From JBFGFX01 sp965232455 (lineage in GTDB: Bacteria > Pseudomonadota > Gammaproteobacteria > Steroidobacterales > Woeseiaceae), in NCBI GenBank assembly GCA_965232455.1, contig OZ246981.1, positions 2,790,001-2,854,000 on the forward strand: a DNA stretch of 64,000 nucleotides. The letters run 5' to 3'. Of the stretch, positions 35,922 through 46,763 are shown piece by piece (position 1 is the stretch's first letter; every line of letters begins with the position of its first letter). The notes beneath the pieces are model-generated. The model saw only the letters and a list, made by a program, of their open reading frames with translations. It searched no databases and was not told where the DNA came from. The translations under genes and the position numbers were made by a program.

Positions 35922-37382
35922 CTAAACCGTCACGAGCCGCTGTTTGGATTGCATTACCCTGCTCGCCACGAGATAAACGAAGGCGGCGATGAACCAGCCG
36001 GGCAAGCTCGCGAAATAGATTTCGATGTATCCCGCATACACGGCCCAAAGGCACAGGGCAACCGTCAGCAGCCAGGCGAAAACCGGCGGCCAGTTTACCT
36101 CTATGCCCGCGTATTCGGCGTAGAAGGGCTGCATCCCCAGCCGCCTCATGAACCAGTAGTCGCAGAAAATCACGGCTCCCATTGGCATTAGCACCAGCCC
36201 GTAGAGCGCAACGAATCCGAGCAACTTCATGGCAACAGCGGGAAACATGCCCGCGAAAGCGCAGACCAGCCCGGTACAGAACGTCACTTTGAATCTCGAT
36301 GCCGCCGGCACGATCGCCTGAAAAGCCAGCCCTGCGCGGTAGATGGTGGGGTTCGCGGTCGTCCATCCCGCCACGATGACGCATATCAGACCGGCCATTC
36401 CGCAGGCGCCCGCCGCAAGAGGACCCGGCAGGACGGCGGTATTTGTCGGGTCGACGTGCAGCTGAAGGGCGAACAGGATCGATGCGGAAATCCAGGCGAG
36501 AAAATGGCCGATGTACATGCCGGCGGCGGAGGCCAACCCGTATCTGGCCCTGCGCGCAAAGCGGAACACCGACAGATCGGACATGCCGACGTGCATGGCC
36601 ATGTTCGCAAACCACGCAAAGAACATGACGTGCCAGAACGTAAACTTCGTCTGGCCCGGTAAGGGATCACCCCCGGTCCAAATCACCGTGTCCGCCAGTC
36701 TCCAGAGATCGCCGATCGACCTGACCTCCGCGCCCGTCGCCATGACGAAGTCCCGCATTCCGACCACACCGAACGCGATGAAGACGACGACCATCCAGGG
36801 CGCCGCGAAGTTGGCGAATCTTGCGACAACGCGGTAACCGGCCGCCGCGACGTAAGCGATCAGCAAGCCGATCGCCAGCACGCCCACGACCCAGCCTACG
36901 CTGTTCGGCGCCAGGTCATTGAGGCCCGGCATGGGAAACCCGAACCAAACCCCGATCGCCGTCGCCGAAACGGTGATCATCGATCCCGCCAGGAAACAAA
37001 AGGCGATGCCGTTGACTGCATTGTAGAAGACGACGACCTTGCGCCCGCAAATTTTTTCGAGGTGGTAATAGAGCGTCAGCCGAACCCTGGTCGCAATCGG
37101 CGCAGTCATCAGCGACCAGCTGAGCACGGCCATCAGGTTGCCGATCAACAGCCCGAGGACCAGATCAACGGCGCTGACTCCCGCGGCGACGAACAGGGGG
37201 CCGATCATCAACTCGGTGCCGGCGGTGTGTTCGCCGGCGTATTGGCCGATGAAACTCTTGAAGCCCAGCCGCGCATCAGCCGGCACCGGTTCGCGTTCGT
37301 ATTCTGTCTTTTCCACTAGCTTTCGCGCTTCAAACGAGCTGTCGGCGCCGGATTCAGAATCACGGGTTCGATCGACGTGCAC
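35922..37382 (-). CDS. NCS1-like (purine-cytosine permease family) transporter in rhamnose operon
   Basis: A 486-residue membrane protein, GTG start, about 12 transmembrane helices. FIGQYAGEHTAGTELMIGPLFV in the first helix region, LLIGNLMAVLSWSLMTAPIATRVRLTLYYHLEKICG, and FTFWHVMFFAWFANMAMHVGMSDLSVFRFA fit the nucleobase:cation symporter-1 fold. It sits seven bases after the lactate dehydrogenase gene in the rhamnose catabolism operon and no other inner-membrane sugar transporter is in the locus. So it may carry L-rhamnose, a rhamnose oligosaccharide product or lactate, although NCS1 members usually carry nucleobases and vitamins. The substrate is inference. Confidence 0.75.
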   Translation of the reverse strand: MHVDRTRDSESGADSSFEARKLVEKTEYEREPVPADARLGFKSFIGQYAGEHTAGTELMIGPLFVAAGVSAVDLVLGLLIGNLMAVLSWSLMTAPIATRVRLTLYYHLEKICGRKVVVFYNAVNGIAFCFLAGSMITVSATAIGVWFGFPMPGLNDLAPNSVGWVVGVLAIGLLIAYVAAAGYRVVARFANFAAPWMVVVFIAFGVVGMRDFVMATGAEVRSIGDLWRLADTVIWTGGDPLPGQTKFTFWHVMFFAWFANMAMHVGMSDLSVFRFARRARYGLASAAGMYIGHFLAWISASILFALQLHVDPTNTAVLPGPLAAGACGMAGLICVIVAGWTTANPTIYRAGLAFQAIVPAASRFKVTFCTGLVCAFAGMFPAVAMKLLGFVALYGLVLMPMGAVIFCDYWFMRRLGMQPFYAEYAGIEVNWPPVFAWLLTVALCLWAVYAGYIEIYFASLPGWFIAAFVYLVASRVMQSKQRLVTV

Positions 37383-37389
37383 CCGAAAA

Positions 37390-38553
37390 TCATCGAGCCA
37401 TTTCCCGGCGCGGCTCGGTTAATACGTCGCGACCGATCTCCGCGACGGCCCCACACCCCGTCAGAGCCATTCCGACGTTCAGTTCCGCGCGGATGAGCTC
37501 GAGCACGTGCTCCACGCCTGCCTGGCCACCGGCCGCCAGTCCGTAAACCCAGCTTCTCCCGATCAATACCCCCTTGGCGCCGAGCGCGACCATGCGCAGC
37601 ACGTCGAGCCCGCTTCGTACGCCGCCATCGGCCAGCACCTCCAGGCGGCCGCCCACCGCATCGACAATTCCGGGCAGCACGCTCGCCGTAGAGCGAACGC
37701 CGTCCAGCTGCCGGCCTCCGTGATTGGAAACGACGATCCCGTCAGCGCCAGCGGCGGCGGAATCGCATGCATCTTCCGCGGTCGAAATACCCTTGATGAC
37801 GATCCGACCGTTCCAGTGCTCGCGCACGAACTCGAGGTCCCGCCAGGTGACCGACGGATCGAAATTGTTCAGCATCCAGGCCATGAAGCCTTCGAGCCCG
37901 CTGCTTTGTCCGAGCACAGGGGCGACGTTTCCCAGCCGGTGCGGGCGCCCCTTGAGCCCGACGTCGAAAGACCAGCGAGGCCGAAGTGCGGCCTGCAGGA
38001 GTCGCCGGGAGTTCGCGCCCAGCCGACCCTCCCCGGCAAGGCCCGAGCGGTAGTCCCGATAACGGATACCCGGCACCGGCATATCGACGGTCAGTACCAG
38101 CGTGGACACCTGGCAATCGTTAGCCAGCGCCAGCAGATCGCGCATGAAACCGCGGTCGCGGATCATGTAAACCTGAAACCAGAAGGATTTTGTCGCCATG
38201 CTGTCCACCTCTCGCAGTGAACAGACACCGACGGTAGACAGCGTAAACGGAATCCCGCTTGCCTCGGCTGCTTTCGCCGCCTGGCACTCGCCTCGTTGAG
38301 CGTACATGCCTGCAAGACCAACGGGCGCGAGCGCCACTGGCATGGAATACTTCTCACCCATCAGGCACGTCGAGGTGTCGACGTTGGAAACGTCGCGAAG
38401 TACGCGCTGTTTGAAGCGTGTCGAATCCAGGTCTCTTTCGTTCTCGACCTTCGTGCGTTCCGCCATGGCAGCGCCGTCCAGGTAGTCGAACAGAAAACGC
38501 GGCACGCGCCTCCTCGCGAGCAATCGATAATCCGCGACGCTGACGGGCTTCAC
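37390..38553 (-). CDS. lldD: FMN-dependent L-lactate dehydrogenase (alpha-hydroxy-acid oxidase family)
   Basis: I start it at the GTG 38553, which overlaps the rhaB stop (GTGA) and gives a 387-residue protein starting KPVSVADYRLLARRRVPRFL, as in LldD; a longer frame exists only because of the overlap. PRFLFDYLDGAAM, LAPVGLAGMYAQRGE, FQVYMIRDRGF, IVIKGISTAEDA (FMN Lys), and IVVSNHGGRQLDG (catalytic His and Arg) are all present. It would oxidise L-lactate to pyruvate and pass electrons to quinone. In this operon the lactate comes from rhamnose via lactaldehyde. Confidence 0.9.
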   Translation of the reverse strand: MKPVSVADYRLLARRRVPRFLFDYLDGAAMAERTKVENERDLDSTRFKQRVLRDVSNVDTSTCLMGEKYSMPVALAPVGLAGMYAQRGECQAAKAAEASGIPFTLSTVGVCSLREVDSMATKSFWFQVYMIRDRGFMRDLLALANDCQVSTLVLTVDMPVPGIRYRDYRSGLAGEGRLGANSRRLLQAALRPRWSFDVGLKGRPHRLGNVAPVLGQSSGLEGFMAWMLNNFDPSVTWRDLEFVREHWNGRIVIKGISTAEDACDSAAAGADGIVVSNHGGRQLDGVRSTASVLPGIVDAVGGRLEVLADGGVRSGLDVLRMVALGAKGVLIGRSWVYGLAAGGQAGVEHVLELIRAELNVGMALTGCGAVAEIGRDVLTEPRREMAR

Positions 38554-39938
38554 GTTCGGCCTTCGGCGAGCGCTCGCCATTGCCGCGCATACTCGGCAAG
38601 GCCGTCTACGAGCGCGGGCTCGCAACGCGTCAGCGAAACCGATACCGGCCGCTGCCAATCGGTCAACTGGGCCGCGCCACGCACCGCTCCGGCCTGATCA
38701 CTGGACAGATTGACCGGCTGTTCGCGGCGCAGCTGGGCAATGAGCGAACAGAGCACCGGATTCCGCAGATAGCTGCCGACGATGATCACTTCGTTTTCGA
38801 CGCCCAGCAGGTCAAGGCAGTAATCGACCATCAACGCGCAATAGATCGTGGCCAGCGCGCTGCCGTTCGCGATCGGCCCCAGAAACTCCGGCTTCCGGCC
38901 GCCAAAAGGCCCGGAGCCTCCACTGAAGTCCGGCAACGCAAATGCGCGGTCTTTCACCGTCCGTTCGACATCGCTCTCTCTCACCTGATCTGCAATCGGC
39001 GCGCCGAGGCGCGAGCAGATCGCAGCGTACTCGCGACCGCCCATGAATCGGGCGCACGCAACGCACTCGTTGTTGACGTCGACGTTCGCCAGCATGTCAC
39101 GCGATTCGTCGAGCTGTTCACATGACGTGTCCGTGGACATGCAAATTACCCAGGTGCCGGTCGAAACGACGCAAAAGGGTTGATCCGGTTTTGCCAGCAC
39201 ATAGCGGAGAAAGCTTGCGCCGCTGTCGTGCGCGCCCGCGTGCACACGGCAGGTTGTCGGCAGTCCCGCCCGCTCGGCAACGGAAGAGCGGATCGACCCG
39301 ATCGATTCCCAGGCCGGCACGATCGGCGGCATCAGCCTTTGCCAGTTCTGACCGGCGACCAGGCCCGAAAAGCCCGCTTTCTCCGGAGACCAGAGGTCGG
39401 TGTGACAGCCGAGTGAGCTGACTTCCGCCACCATCTCACCTGAAAACCGGTAGGCCCAATACTGGGGGTAGAGAAGGATGGCCTTTACCGCGCGGAACTG
39501 ATCGGGAAAATCGGCTTGCTGCCAGTAGATCTGGCGCCCCAGATTCAGTCCGCCGGGCAGGTCCGGCGACAGGGTCTCGGAATACGCGGGCCTTACACTG
39601 GCGTATTGATCCGATGGGTCCAGACCGCTCCATTCGTAGTCGAGAATCGGCAGCGCGAGTGCGTTTTCCCCGACACCGGGATCGACCAGCGCGGCGGTTG
39701 CACCATGGGCGGTAACAACAACGGCGGTGACGTCGAACTTCGTCGATACCACGGCGGCGATATCCATGGTCCAATTCCATATACCGTCGACGTCAACCTG
39801 CGGATACGGTGGGTCATAGAGGACAAGGTTTTCGCGCGAAAAATCTGCAAGTGATTCCTGCTCTTCATTGAGTACGTGAAGCTTGACGTTGGTTTTTCCG
39901 ATGTCGAGGACAATGCAATGCCGTGTGTTCATGGACAT
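38550..39938 (-). CDS. rhaB: FGGY-family kinase, probable L-rhamnulokinase
   Basis: A 462-residue carbohydrate kinase. CIVLDIGKTNVKLHVL is the N-terminal ATP-binding phosphate-1 motif, VVVTAHGATAALVD is a substrate-side strand, HAGAHDSGASFLRYVL carries the catalytic Asp region, and FCVVSTGTWVICMS is the second phosphate loop. Its position between rhamnose isomerase and the aldolase/lactate genes makes L-rhamnulose the likely substrate; L-fuculose is an alternative the family would allow. It is 27 bases downstream of rhaI. Confidence 0.85.
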   Translation of the reverse strand: MSMNTRHCIVLDIGKTNVKLHVLNEEQESLADFSRENLVLYDPPYPQVDVDGIWNWTMDIAAVVSTKFDVTAVVVTAHGATAALVDPGVGENALALPILDYEWSGLDPSDQYASVRPAYSETLSPDLPGGLNLGRQIYWQQADFPDQFRAVKAILLYPQYWAYRFSGEMVAEVSSLGCHTDLWSPEKAGFSGLVAGQNWQRLMPPIVPAWESIGSIRSSVAERAGLPTTCRVHAGAHDSGASFLRYVLAKPDQPFCVVSTGTWVICMSTDTSCEQLDESRDMLANVDVNNECVACARFMGGREYAAICSRLGAPIADQVRESDVERTVKDRAFALPDFSGGSGPFGGRKPEFLGPIANGSALATIYCALMVDYCLDLLGVENEVIIVGSYLRNPVLCSLIAQLRREQPVNLSSDQAGAVRGAAQLTDWQRPVSVSLTRCEPALVDGLAEYARQWRALAEGRT

Positions 39939-39965
39939 ACCGTTGCCGTCGACGACCTTGAGCAG

Positions 39966-41258
<1,293 letters not shown>

Positions 41259-41279
41259 CACTCGTCCTTTTGCGGGCCG

Positions 41280-43376
41280 TCATCGCGTGAACGACGGGGC
41301 GTGCCCCGCGTCAACGTTAATAATGTTTCCTGTGGACTTTGACGATGCGTCCGATGCAAGGAAATATATCGCCTCTGCGACGTCTTCGGGATACACGTTA
41401 CGCTTCAGCAAGCTCCGTTGCCGATAGTGTTCCTCGAGTTCCGAGGCGCTGAGTTCGTACGCGGCCGCCCGTTCCTCTCGCCAGGCGCCGGACCAGATGC
41501 GCGAGCCACGCAACACGGCATCCGGATTGACGACGTTACATCGGACGCCCAGGGGCGCGCCTTCGAGCGCGATCGCCCGGGACAGCTGCAGCTCCGCTGC
41601 CTTGGCCGTGCAGTAGGCGGAGGCGTTGGGCGACGCGACCAAACCGTTTTTGCTGCCGACGATGACGATGGAGCCTCCGACGTTTTGCAACCGGAGCAGC
41701 TTGAATGCTTCGCGAGCGACCAGAAAATATCCGGTAACGAGAATGGACATGTTCTGGTCCCACATGGCCAGGCTGGTGTCGTCCAGCGAAGCCGAACTGG
41801 CAATGCCGGCATTCGATACCACGATATCGATGCCGCCGTATTCCGCGGCAGACTGCAAAAACGCGGCGCGAACCGACTCTTCGGCGGCCACGTCCCCAAC
41901 CACACCGCGAACCACGTCCGAATCGAATTCGTCCGTCAGCTCCGACACGACGCCGCCGAGTGCTCCCTGGTCGATATCGGAAACGACTACGCAGGCGCCC
42001 TGCTCCAGGAATCGTCGTGCGGTCGCCTTGCCGATGCCGCCCGCTCCCCCCGTGACGAACGCAATTTTGCCCGCGAGGCTTCCCGGTTTCGGCCTGCGCC
42101 GAAGCTTCGCCTCCTCGAGAAGCCAGTATTCGATGTCGAACGCTTCCTGCTCGTCCAGGCCAACGTATTCGCTCACTCCGTCGGCCTCGCGCATCACGTT
42201 GATCGCGTTGACGTAGAACTCGGCCGCGATGCGAGCGGTTGGCTTGTCCTCGGCAAAGGTGATCATGCCGACGCCGGGAACGAGATAGACGACCGCATTC
42301 GGGTCGCGCATGTCGGGACTGTTGTCGTGCCTGCAGCGCTCGAAATAGTCCTCGTAGAACCGCCGATACTCGGCCACGCTCCGGTCCAGCCCTTCTATTG
42401 CCGCGCGGATGGACTGATCCAGTGGCGCACCAGGGTCGAAGTCAATGACCAACGGCCGGATTTTCGTTCGTAGAAAGTGGTCGGGACAGGAGGTGCCTAG
42501 TGCCGCCAGCGCTTTCAGACCCTTCGAGTTGACGAATTGCAGCACCTCGGGTGAATCGTTGAAATGCCCTACCTTGCTTCGGCCTGCGGTAATCCTGCCG
42601 CGAATATGCGGCATCAGCGTTGCGGCGACCTCGCGTCGCTGAGCGGAGCCGAGCGGCTCGGAGTACCTGGGCCCGCCGAAAGCTTCGCCGGTATTGTTTT
42701 CGGACAGCCAGTCGGCTGCTTGCTGCAGCACGGCTATCGTAGTTTCGTAACAGTCTTTTGAGCTTTCCGCCCACGTGAAAAGCCCGTGTCCCTCGAGGAT
42801 TACGCCCATGGAATCCGGATTCTGCCTCGCAATTTGTTCAAGCTTCAGACCGAGGTCATATCCGGGGCGCTGCCAGGGCAACCAGCCAACCGTATCGCCG
42901 AACACCGCCCGGGTCAGGTCCCGGCTGTTCTTCGTGCAGGCAATGGCAATCACCGCGTCGGGATGCATGTGATCGACGTGTTTGTGCGGCACGTACGAAT
43001 GCAGCGGTGTGTCGATGCTTGCCGCCCGGGGATTCAGGTTAAACGTGCAGTGCGGCAGGTATCCGACCATTTCGTCTTCATGCTCCAGGCCGCGATACAG
43101 CGACTTGAGCTTCCGCAGCTTGTCGAGATAGAGCGTAGAAAAACCGTCGAGGCCCATGGTGCCGAGATCGCCGCCCGAGCCTTTCACCCAAAGTACCGTG
43201 GTGTTTTCACCCGTCAACGGATCTGCCTGCTCGATTTTCGCCGACGTGTTGCCGCCGCCGTAGTTGGTAATGCGAAGATCCGAGCCGAGCAGGTTCGATC
43301 GATACAGGAGCAATTCCGGCTCACTCATACTGTCAGCGAGTTTGTCGTCCCACTTGTTTTCGAGTTTATGCGACAT
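41280..43376 (-). CDS. rhaEW: Bifunctional rhamnulose-1-phosphate aldolase/L-lactaldehyde dehydrogenase (RhaEW type)
   Basis: I use the ATG 43376 (MSHKLENKWDDKLAD), which fits the family start, over a GTG 36 bases earlier; the protein is 698 residues. The N-terminal class II aldolase part has LLGSDLRITNYGGGNTSAKI, VLWVKGSGGDLGTMG and SYVPHKHVDHMHPDAVIA (zinc His). The C-terminal short-chain dehydrogenase part has VTGGAGGIGKATARRFLEQG and the catalytic YCTAKAA. RhaEW-type fusions cut rhamnulose-1-P to DHAP and L-lactaldehyde and oxidise lactaldehyde to L-lactate, feeding the LldD-like enzyme in the same operon. A TTGATCGA sequence lies just upstream of the gene. Confidence 0.92.
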   Translation of the reverse strand: MSHKLENKWDDKLADSMSEPELLLYRSNLLGSDLRITNYGGGNTSAKIEQADPLTGENTTVLWVKGSGGDLGTMGLDGFSTLYLDKLRKLKSLYRGLEHEDEMVGYLPHCTFNLNPRAASIDTPLHSYVPHKHVDHMHPDAVIAIACTKNSRDLTRAVFGDTVGWLPWQRPGYDLGLKLEQIARQNPDSMGVILEGHGLFTWAESSKDCYETTIAVLQQAADWLSENNTGEAFGGPRYSEPLGSAQRREVAATLMPHIRGRITAGRSKVGHFNDSPEVLQFVNSKGLKALAALGTSCPDHFLRTKIRPLVIDFDPGAPLDQSIRAAIEGLDRSVAEYRRFYEDYFERCRHDNSPDMRDPNAVVYLVPGVGMITFAEDKPTARIAAEFYVNAINVMREADGVSEYVGLDEQEAFDIEYWLLEEAKLRRRPKPGSLAGKIAFVTGGAGGIGKATARRFLEQGACVVVSDIDQGALGGVVSELTDEFDSDVVRGVVGDVAAEESVRAAFLQSAAEYGGIDIVVSNAGIASSASLDDTSLAMWDQNMSILVTGYFLVAREAFKLLRLQNVGGSIVIVGSKNGLVASPNASAYCTAKAAELQLSRAIALEGAPLGVRCNVVNPDAVLRGSRIWSGAWREERAAAYELSASELEEHYRQRSLLKRNVYPEDVAEAIYFLASDASSKSTGNIINVDAGHAPSFTR

Positions 43377-43412
43377 CGCTGTTTGGCCTTCGGCTCGTTT
43401 TATGTGCTTCAC

Positions 43413-43422
43413 TTGATCGATT
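43413..43422. promoter_or_regulatory. Candidate DeoR-family operator half-site upstream of rhaEW
   Basis: TTGATCGATT within an AT-rich stretch 37 bases before the rhaEW ATG. The same TTGATCGA core recurs in the leader of the TonB receptor gene. A TAGAAT on the minus strand (near 43432-43427) could be the -10 box. Binding by the DeoR protein at 52804 is a guess from shared sequence. Confidence 0.35.
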
Positions 43423-43503
43423 TCTCAATTCTAATTTGCCGGCCAACAGCCGAGTTGATGGCTGCTTAGTCATGCAAACGACGGTGATACCGAGTGACGG
43501 GTT

Positions 43504-44985
43504 TCATAGGCTCGGGCGCATTGCCTTGAACAGCGGATGGACGCCCCATTCGTGCCGGCGGGCCGGATCGAACCCCGGGTTCGGAGACGGCATAGGAGCG
43601 TTGATCGATTCTCGCCAGTCCTGTAAGCGTTCAGCGAGTTCAGCAGCCAACGCAGGCTCGGTGGACGCCAGATCGGTGGTTTCCCCGATGTCGCGCGACA
43701 GGTCGTACAGTTCAATCTCTCCGCTGTCGTAGAACTCGATGAGCTTGTGCGGTCCTGCGATCACAGCCGCGGACGGCCGGGAATGATGATAGTGGGGATA
43801 GTGGAAGAAGATCGACCGATCGATTGTCGAGGTCTCCCCGGCCAGAATTGGCCGAAGGTCCACGCCATCCATCACCTGACCGGTTCGCGGAGCCGCTCCG
43901 GCAATCCCGAGAAACGTCGGGTAGAAATCGACGCCCACGACGGGCGTTGCCGACTCGCTGTTCGGCGCGACCACGCCGGGCCAGCGGACGATGAGCGGTA
44001 CGCGGATTCCACCTTCATACAAAGACCCTTTTTCGTTTCGGAGCGGAGCATTGGAAGTGACGACAACGCCGTCGGCCCTGTCATATCGTTCCGACAATCC
44101 GCCATTGTCCGACGTGAAAACAACGACCGTGTTGTCGGTCAGGTCGAACTCGTCGAGTGCATCCAGTATTCGATTGAGGCTGACGTCGACCTGCTCGATC
44201 ATCGCCGCGTACGCCGGGTTGTAAACGCCGTCGCCGTCAGGCGCGGCTTTTGCCCGATACTTTTCGAGGTATTCCGGTTCGGCCTGCAACGGGATATGAA
44301 CGGCGTAGTGCGATAGAAACAGAAAGAACGGCCCGCCTTTGTTTTCCTCGATGAACCGGATGCTTTCATTCGTCAGCACGTTTGTCAGGTAGTCGCCCTC
44401 TTCCGCGTTCGGGTCGCCGACGCTGAACATCCTGTCGTGCACGAAGTGTGTGCCCTGTGAAGACACGACCACGTCGTCATAGCCGTGCCGATCGGGCATC
44501 TGCCCGGGGTCGCGAAAGGAAAGATGCCACTTGCCGAAATAGCCGGTGCGGTAGCCGGCGCCTTGCAACGCCTCTGCGACGGTCACATCCTCGTCCAGAA
44601 GGTGCATCGGCGTATTGGGCGGTTCCTGCAGGATCTCGTAGGGCCGCAGATGGCCGGGGATAAAATTGGTCAACCCGATGCGCGCGGGATACTGGCCGGT
44701 TTGTAGGGCGGCACGACTGGAAGAACAGACCGGAGCAGGCGCATAGGCGGCGGAGAACCTCATGCCTTCTCGCGCGAGAGCGTCAATGGTGGGCGTCTCG
44801 GTGAAACGGTTGCCGTACGCCGGGAGATCGGACCAGCCCAGGTCGTCGATGTACACGACGACGATATTCGGCTGCGGGGACTGTTCAGGTCCGGCGGCGC
44901 GAACGTCGTCCGAACAAAACGCGATCAGCAGCGCCAGGCCGGGAAGCCAAGCCGTCGGGAGCGAAACCTTGTGGGTCGAGTTCAT
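43504..44985 (-). CDS. Periplasmic S1-type sulfatase (arylsulfatase A-like)
   Basis: From ATG 44985 (MNSTHKVSLPTAWLPGLALL) the protein is 493 residues with a Sec signal peptide; the longer frame would overlap the upstream sulfatase stop. Metal-site motif NIVVVYIDDLGWSDLPAYG, the formylglycine motif CSSSRAALQTG (Cys87, C-x-[SPA]-x-R), GYFGKWHLS and VFTSDNGG are all present. The Cys at the formylglycine site needs the maturase FGE or anSME, neither of which is in the window. In this operon it should remove sulfate esters from imported rhamnose-containing oligosaccharides. It lies 10 bases after the second sulfatase. Confidence 0.92.
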   Translation of the reverse strand: MNSTHKVSLPTAWLPGLALLIAFCSDDVRAAGPEQSPQPNIVVVYIDDLGWSDLPAYGNRFTETPTIDALAREGMRFSAAYAPAPVCSSSRAALQTGQYPARIGLTNFIPGHLRPYEILQEPPNTPMHLLDEDVTVAEALQGAGYRTGYFGKWHLSFRDPGQMPDRHGYDDVVVSSQGTHFVHDRMFSVGDPNAEEGDYLTNVLTNESIRFIEENKGGPFFLFLSHYAVHIPLQAEPEYLEKYRAKAAPDGDGVYNPAYAAMIEQVDVSLNRILDALDEFDLTDNTVVVFTSDNGGLSERYDRADGVVVTSNAPLRNEKGSLYEGGIRVPLIVRWPGVVAPNSESATPVVGVDFYPTFLGIAGAAPRTGQVMDGVDLRPILAGETSTIDRSIFFHYPHYHHSRPSAAVIAGPHKLIEFYDSGEIELYDLSRDIGETTDLASTEPALAAELAERLQDWRESINAPMPSPNPGFDPARRHEWGVHPLFKAMRPSL

Positions 44986-44995
44986 CCAGTTTCCC

Positions 44996-46699
44996 CTAGA
45001 CGGCAATCGACGCCAGTTGACGATCGATTTCCTGAAGTTTCGCGTCACTGACGTCGATGTATCCGAACTGTTGCATCAGCCGTAACGACAACGACCGCCA
45101 CCACCACGGAGGATTGTCGGCCAGCTTCGGCAGCTCCCGTCGAATGACCGCAAGCGCCGCCGGTGCGTCGAGCAGATCGCCAACCGCCGATTCGATCGAA
45201 AATCGGCCGCGAGACCGGGTCATCGTCGACTGCCAGTCGCCCCAGGGGCTCGACGTGAACCCGATGGGAAACTGAGTTTCGAGGTAGTGACTCAGACCGT
45301 CCCGCTCGAGGTACTCGGCGGCCGGGCGGAATTCGTCTCCGATACGCGCGAGCCAGGCATCCAGTTCGTCGTCGAGCCGGACCTGTGTCTCCCGATGCTC
45401 GGCGGTGTCGAGGAGGTTCCTCCGCTGATAGGGATCGTGCCGGTTGTCGTACAACAGCCACGGCCCCGAGATCGACCTTACGTAGGTATACCGGTTCGTG
45501 CGTACGCCGCGGTACTCGGCGAATCCGTAGGTCCGGGCGCTGGTTATCGGTACCGGCAGGCTCAGCAGCGCAGATCGGGGGGCCGCTTTCGGGAGCCTCC
45601 CTTGCCCGACGCTCGAGTAGTCCGTGCCTTGAACGCCGGACGGCACTGGGATTTCGCAAAGCCCGAGCAGCGTCGGCATTACGTCCGGTGAATTGATCGG
45701 CGCTGCCGTCTTCGTGCCCTGCCAGCCGGCCGTTCTCGGCGAGCGGATAATCATCGGTACGCACACGGACTCGTCCCACGGATACAGCTTGTACTTCAGG
45801 CCGTGCGACTCCATCATGTCGCCGTGATCCGACGTAAAGACCACGATCGTGTCGTCGGCCGCGCCGGATTCGTCGACGGCATCCAGAATTCGCGCGAAAC
45901 AATCGTCCAATGCCGCGATATGCGCGTAGTACCCCCTCAGATCGTTTTCCGCGATGGACCGATGATCCTCCGGAACGTTCGGCCGCAGCAAGATCCCGCG
46001 ATCGCGGTACGCCTCACGATAGCGCTCGGGCGCCGTATGCAACGGGAAGTGCGGTGCACCCCAGGACACGGCCAGGAAAAACGGATCGGCGGATTTTGCA
46101 TGTTCCTGGATGAACTGACGAGCATCCTCGGATTGCGCGATGGCGTCATAGCCGTCCCAGTACTTTTTGCTCCGGTCATTGCCTTCGTAATAAAAGGACC
46201 GGTTGTAGTTGTGGCTTACCTCGGCGACTTTCCAGTAGTCGAAGCCGAAGCGGCGATCGCCCGGGATGTAGGCGTCGCGCCGGCCGTATCGACCGTCCGG
46301 GCTGCCATGAAGATGCCATTTACCGATGTACCCCGTACGATAACCTTCGTCGGCAAGCACCTCGGCCAGGGTTGGGCGATTGGGTTCGAGGGGTACGTCA
46401 TTGATGTACACCCCGTTGGTCAGAGGGTATTGCCCGGTCAACAGGCTTGCTCGCGCCGGCCCGCATATGGAACATCCCGCCACCGCATTGACGAAATTCA
46501 TGTTCTCCGCCGCAAAGCGGTCGATCGTCGGCGTATGCGCGTTCGGGTCTCCTGCGTATCCGAAGGCCTGAGCGCGCCACTCGTCCCCCATGATCAGGAG
46601 CACGTTCGGTCGTCGCCGTTCCGACGCCGCACTCTTCTTGAACGCAACCGACAGAGCGGACGCCAGCAGGCCACGATTGAATTGCCTTCTGGAGGTCAT
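44996..46699 (-). CDS. Periplasmic S1-type sulfatase with Tat-like signal
   Basis: A 567-residue sulfatase, ATG with GGAGG nearby. MTSRRQFNRGLLASALSVAF looks like a Tat signal (SRRQF), suggesting export in folded form. NVLLIMGDEWRAQAFG, formylglycine motif CGPARASLLTG (Cys79), GYIGKWHLHG and VFTSDHGDMMESHG mark the active site. It differs clearly from the neighbouring sulfatase, so the two probably act on different sulfate positions. It is 64 bases downstream of the TonB-dependent receptor. Confidence 0.92.
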   Translation of the reverse strand: MTSRRQFNRGLLASALSVAFKKSAASERRRPNVLLIMGDEWRAQAFGYAGDPNAHTPTIDRFAAENMNFVNAVAGCSICGPARASLLTGQYPLTNGVYINDVPLEPNRPTLAEVLADEGYRTGYIGKWHLHGSPDGRYGRRDAYIPGDRRFGFDYWKVAEVSHNYNRSFYYEGNDRSKKYWDGYDAIAQSEDARQFIQEHAKSADPFFLAVSWGAPHFPLHTAPERYREAYRDRGILLRPNVPEDHRSIAENDLRGYYAHIAALDDCFARILDAVDESGAADDTIVVFTSDHGDMMESHGLKYKLYPWDESVCVPMIIRSPRTAGWQGTKTAAPINSPDVMPTLLGLCEIPVPSGVQGTDYSSVGQGRLPKAAPRSALLSLPVPITSARTYGFAEYRGVRTNRYTYVRSISGPWLLYDNRHDPYQRRNLLDTAEHRETQVRLDDELDAWLARIGDEFRPAAEYLERDGLSHYLETQFPIGFTSSPWGDWQSTMTRSRGRFSIESAVGDLLDAPAALAVIRRELPKLADNPPWWWRSLSLRLMQQFGYIDVSDAKLQEIDRQLASIAV

Positions 46700-46763
46700 G
46701 AATTCACACGATCGACAATCGGTTCGAGGAGAAACGCTGGCCTGGCAAATCGCATCTTCCGTG

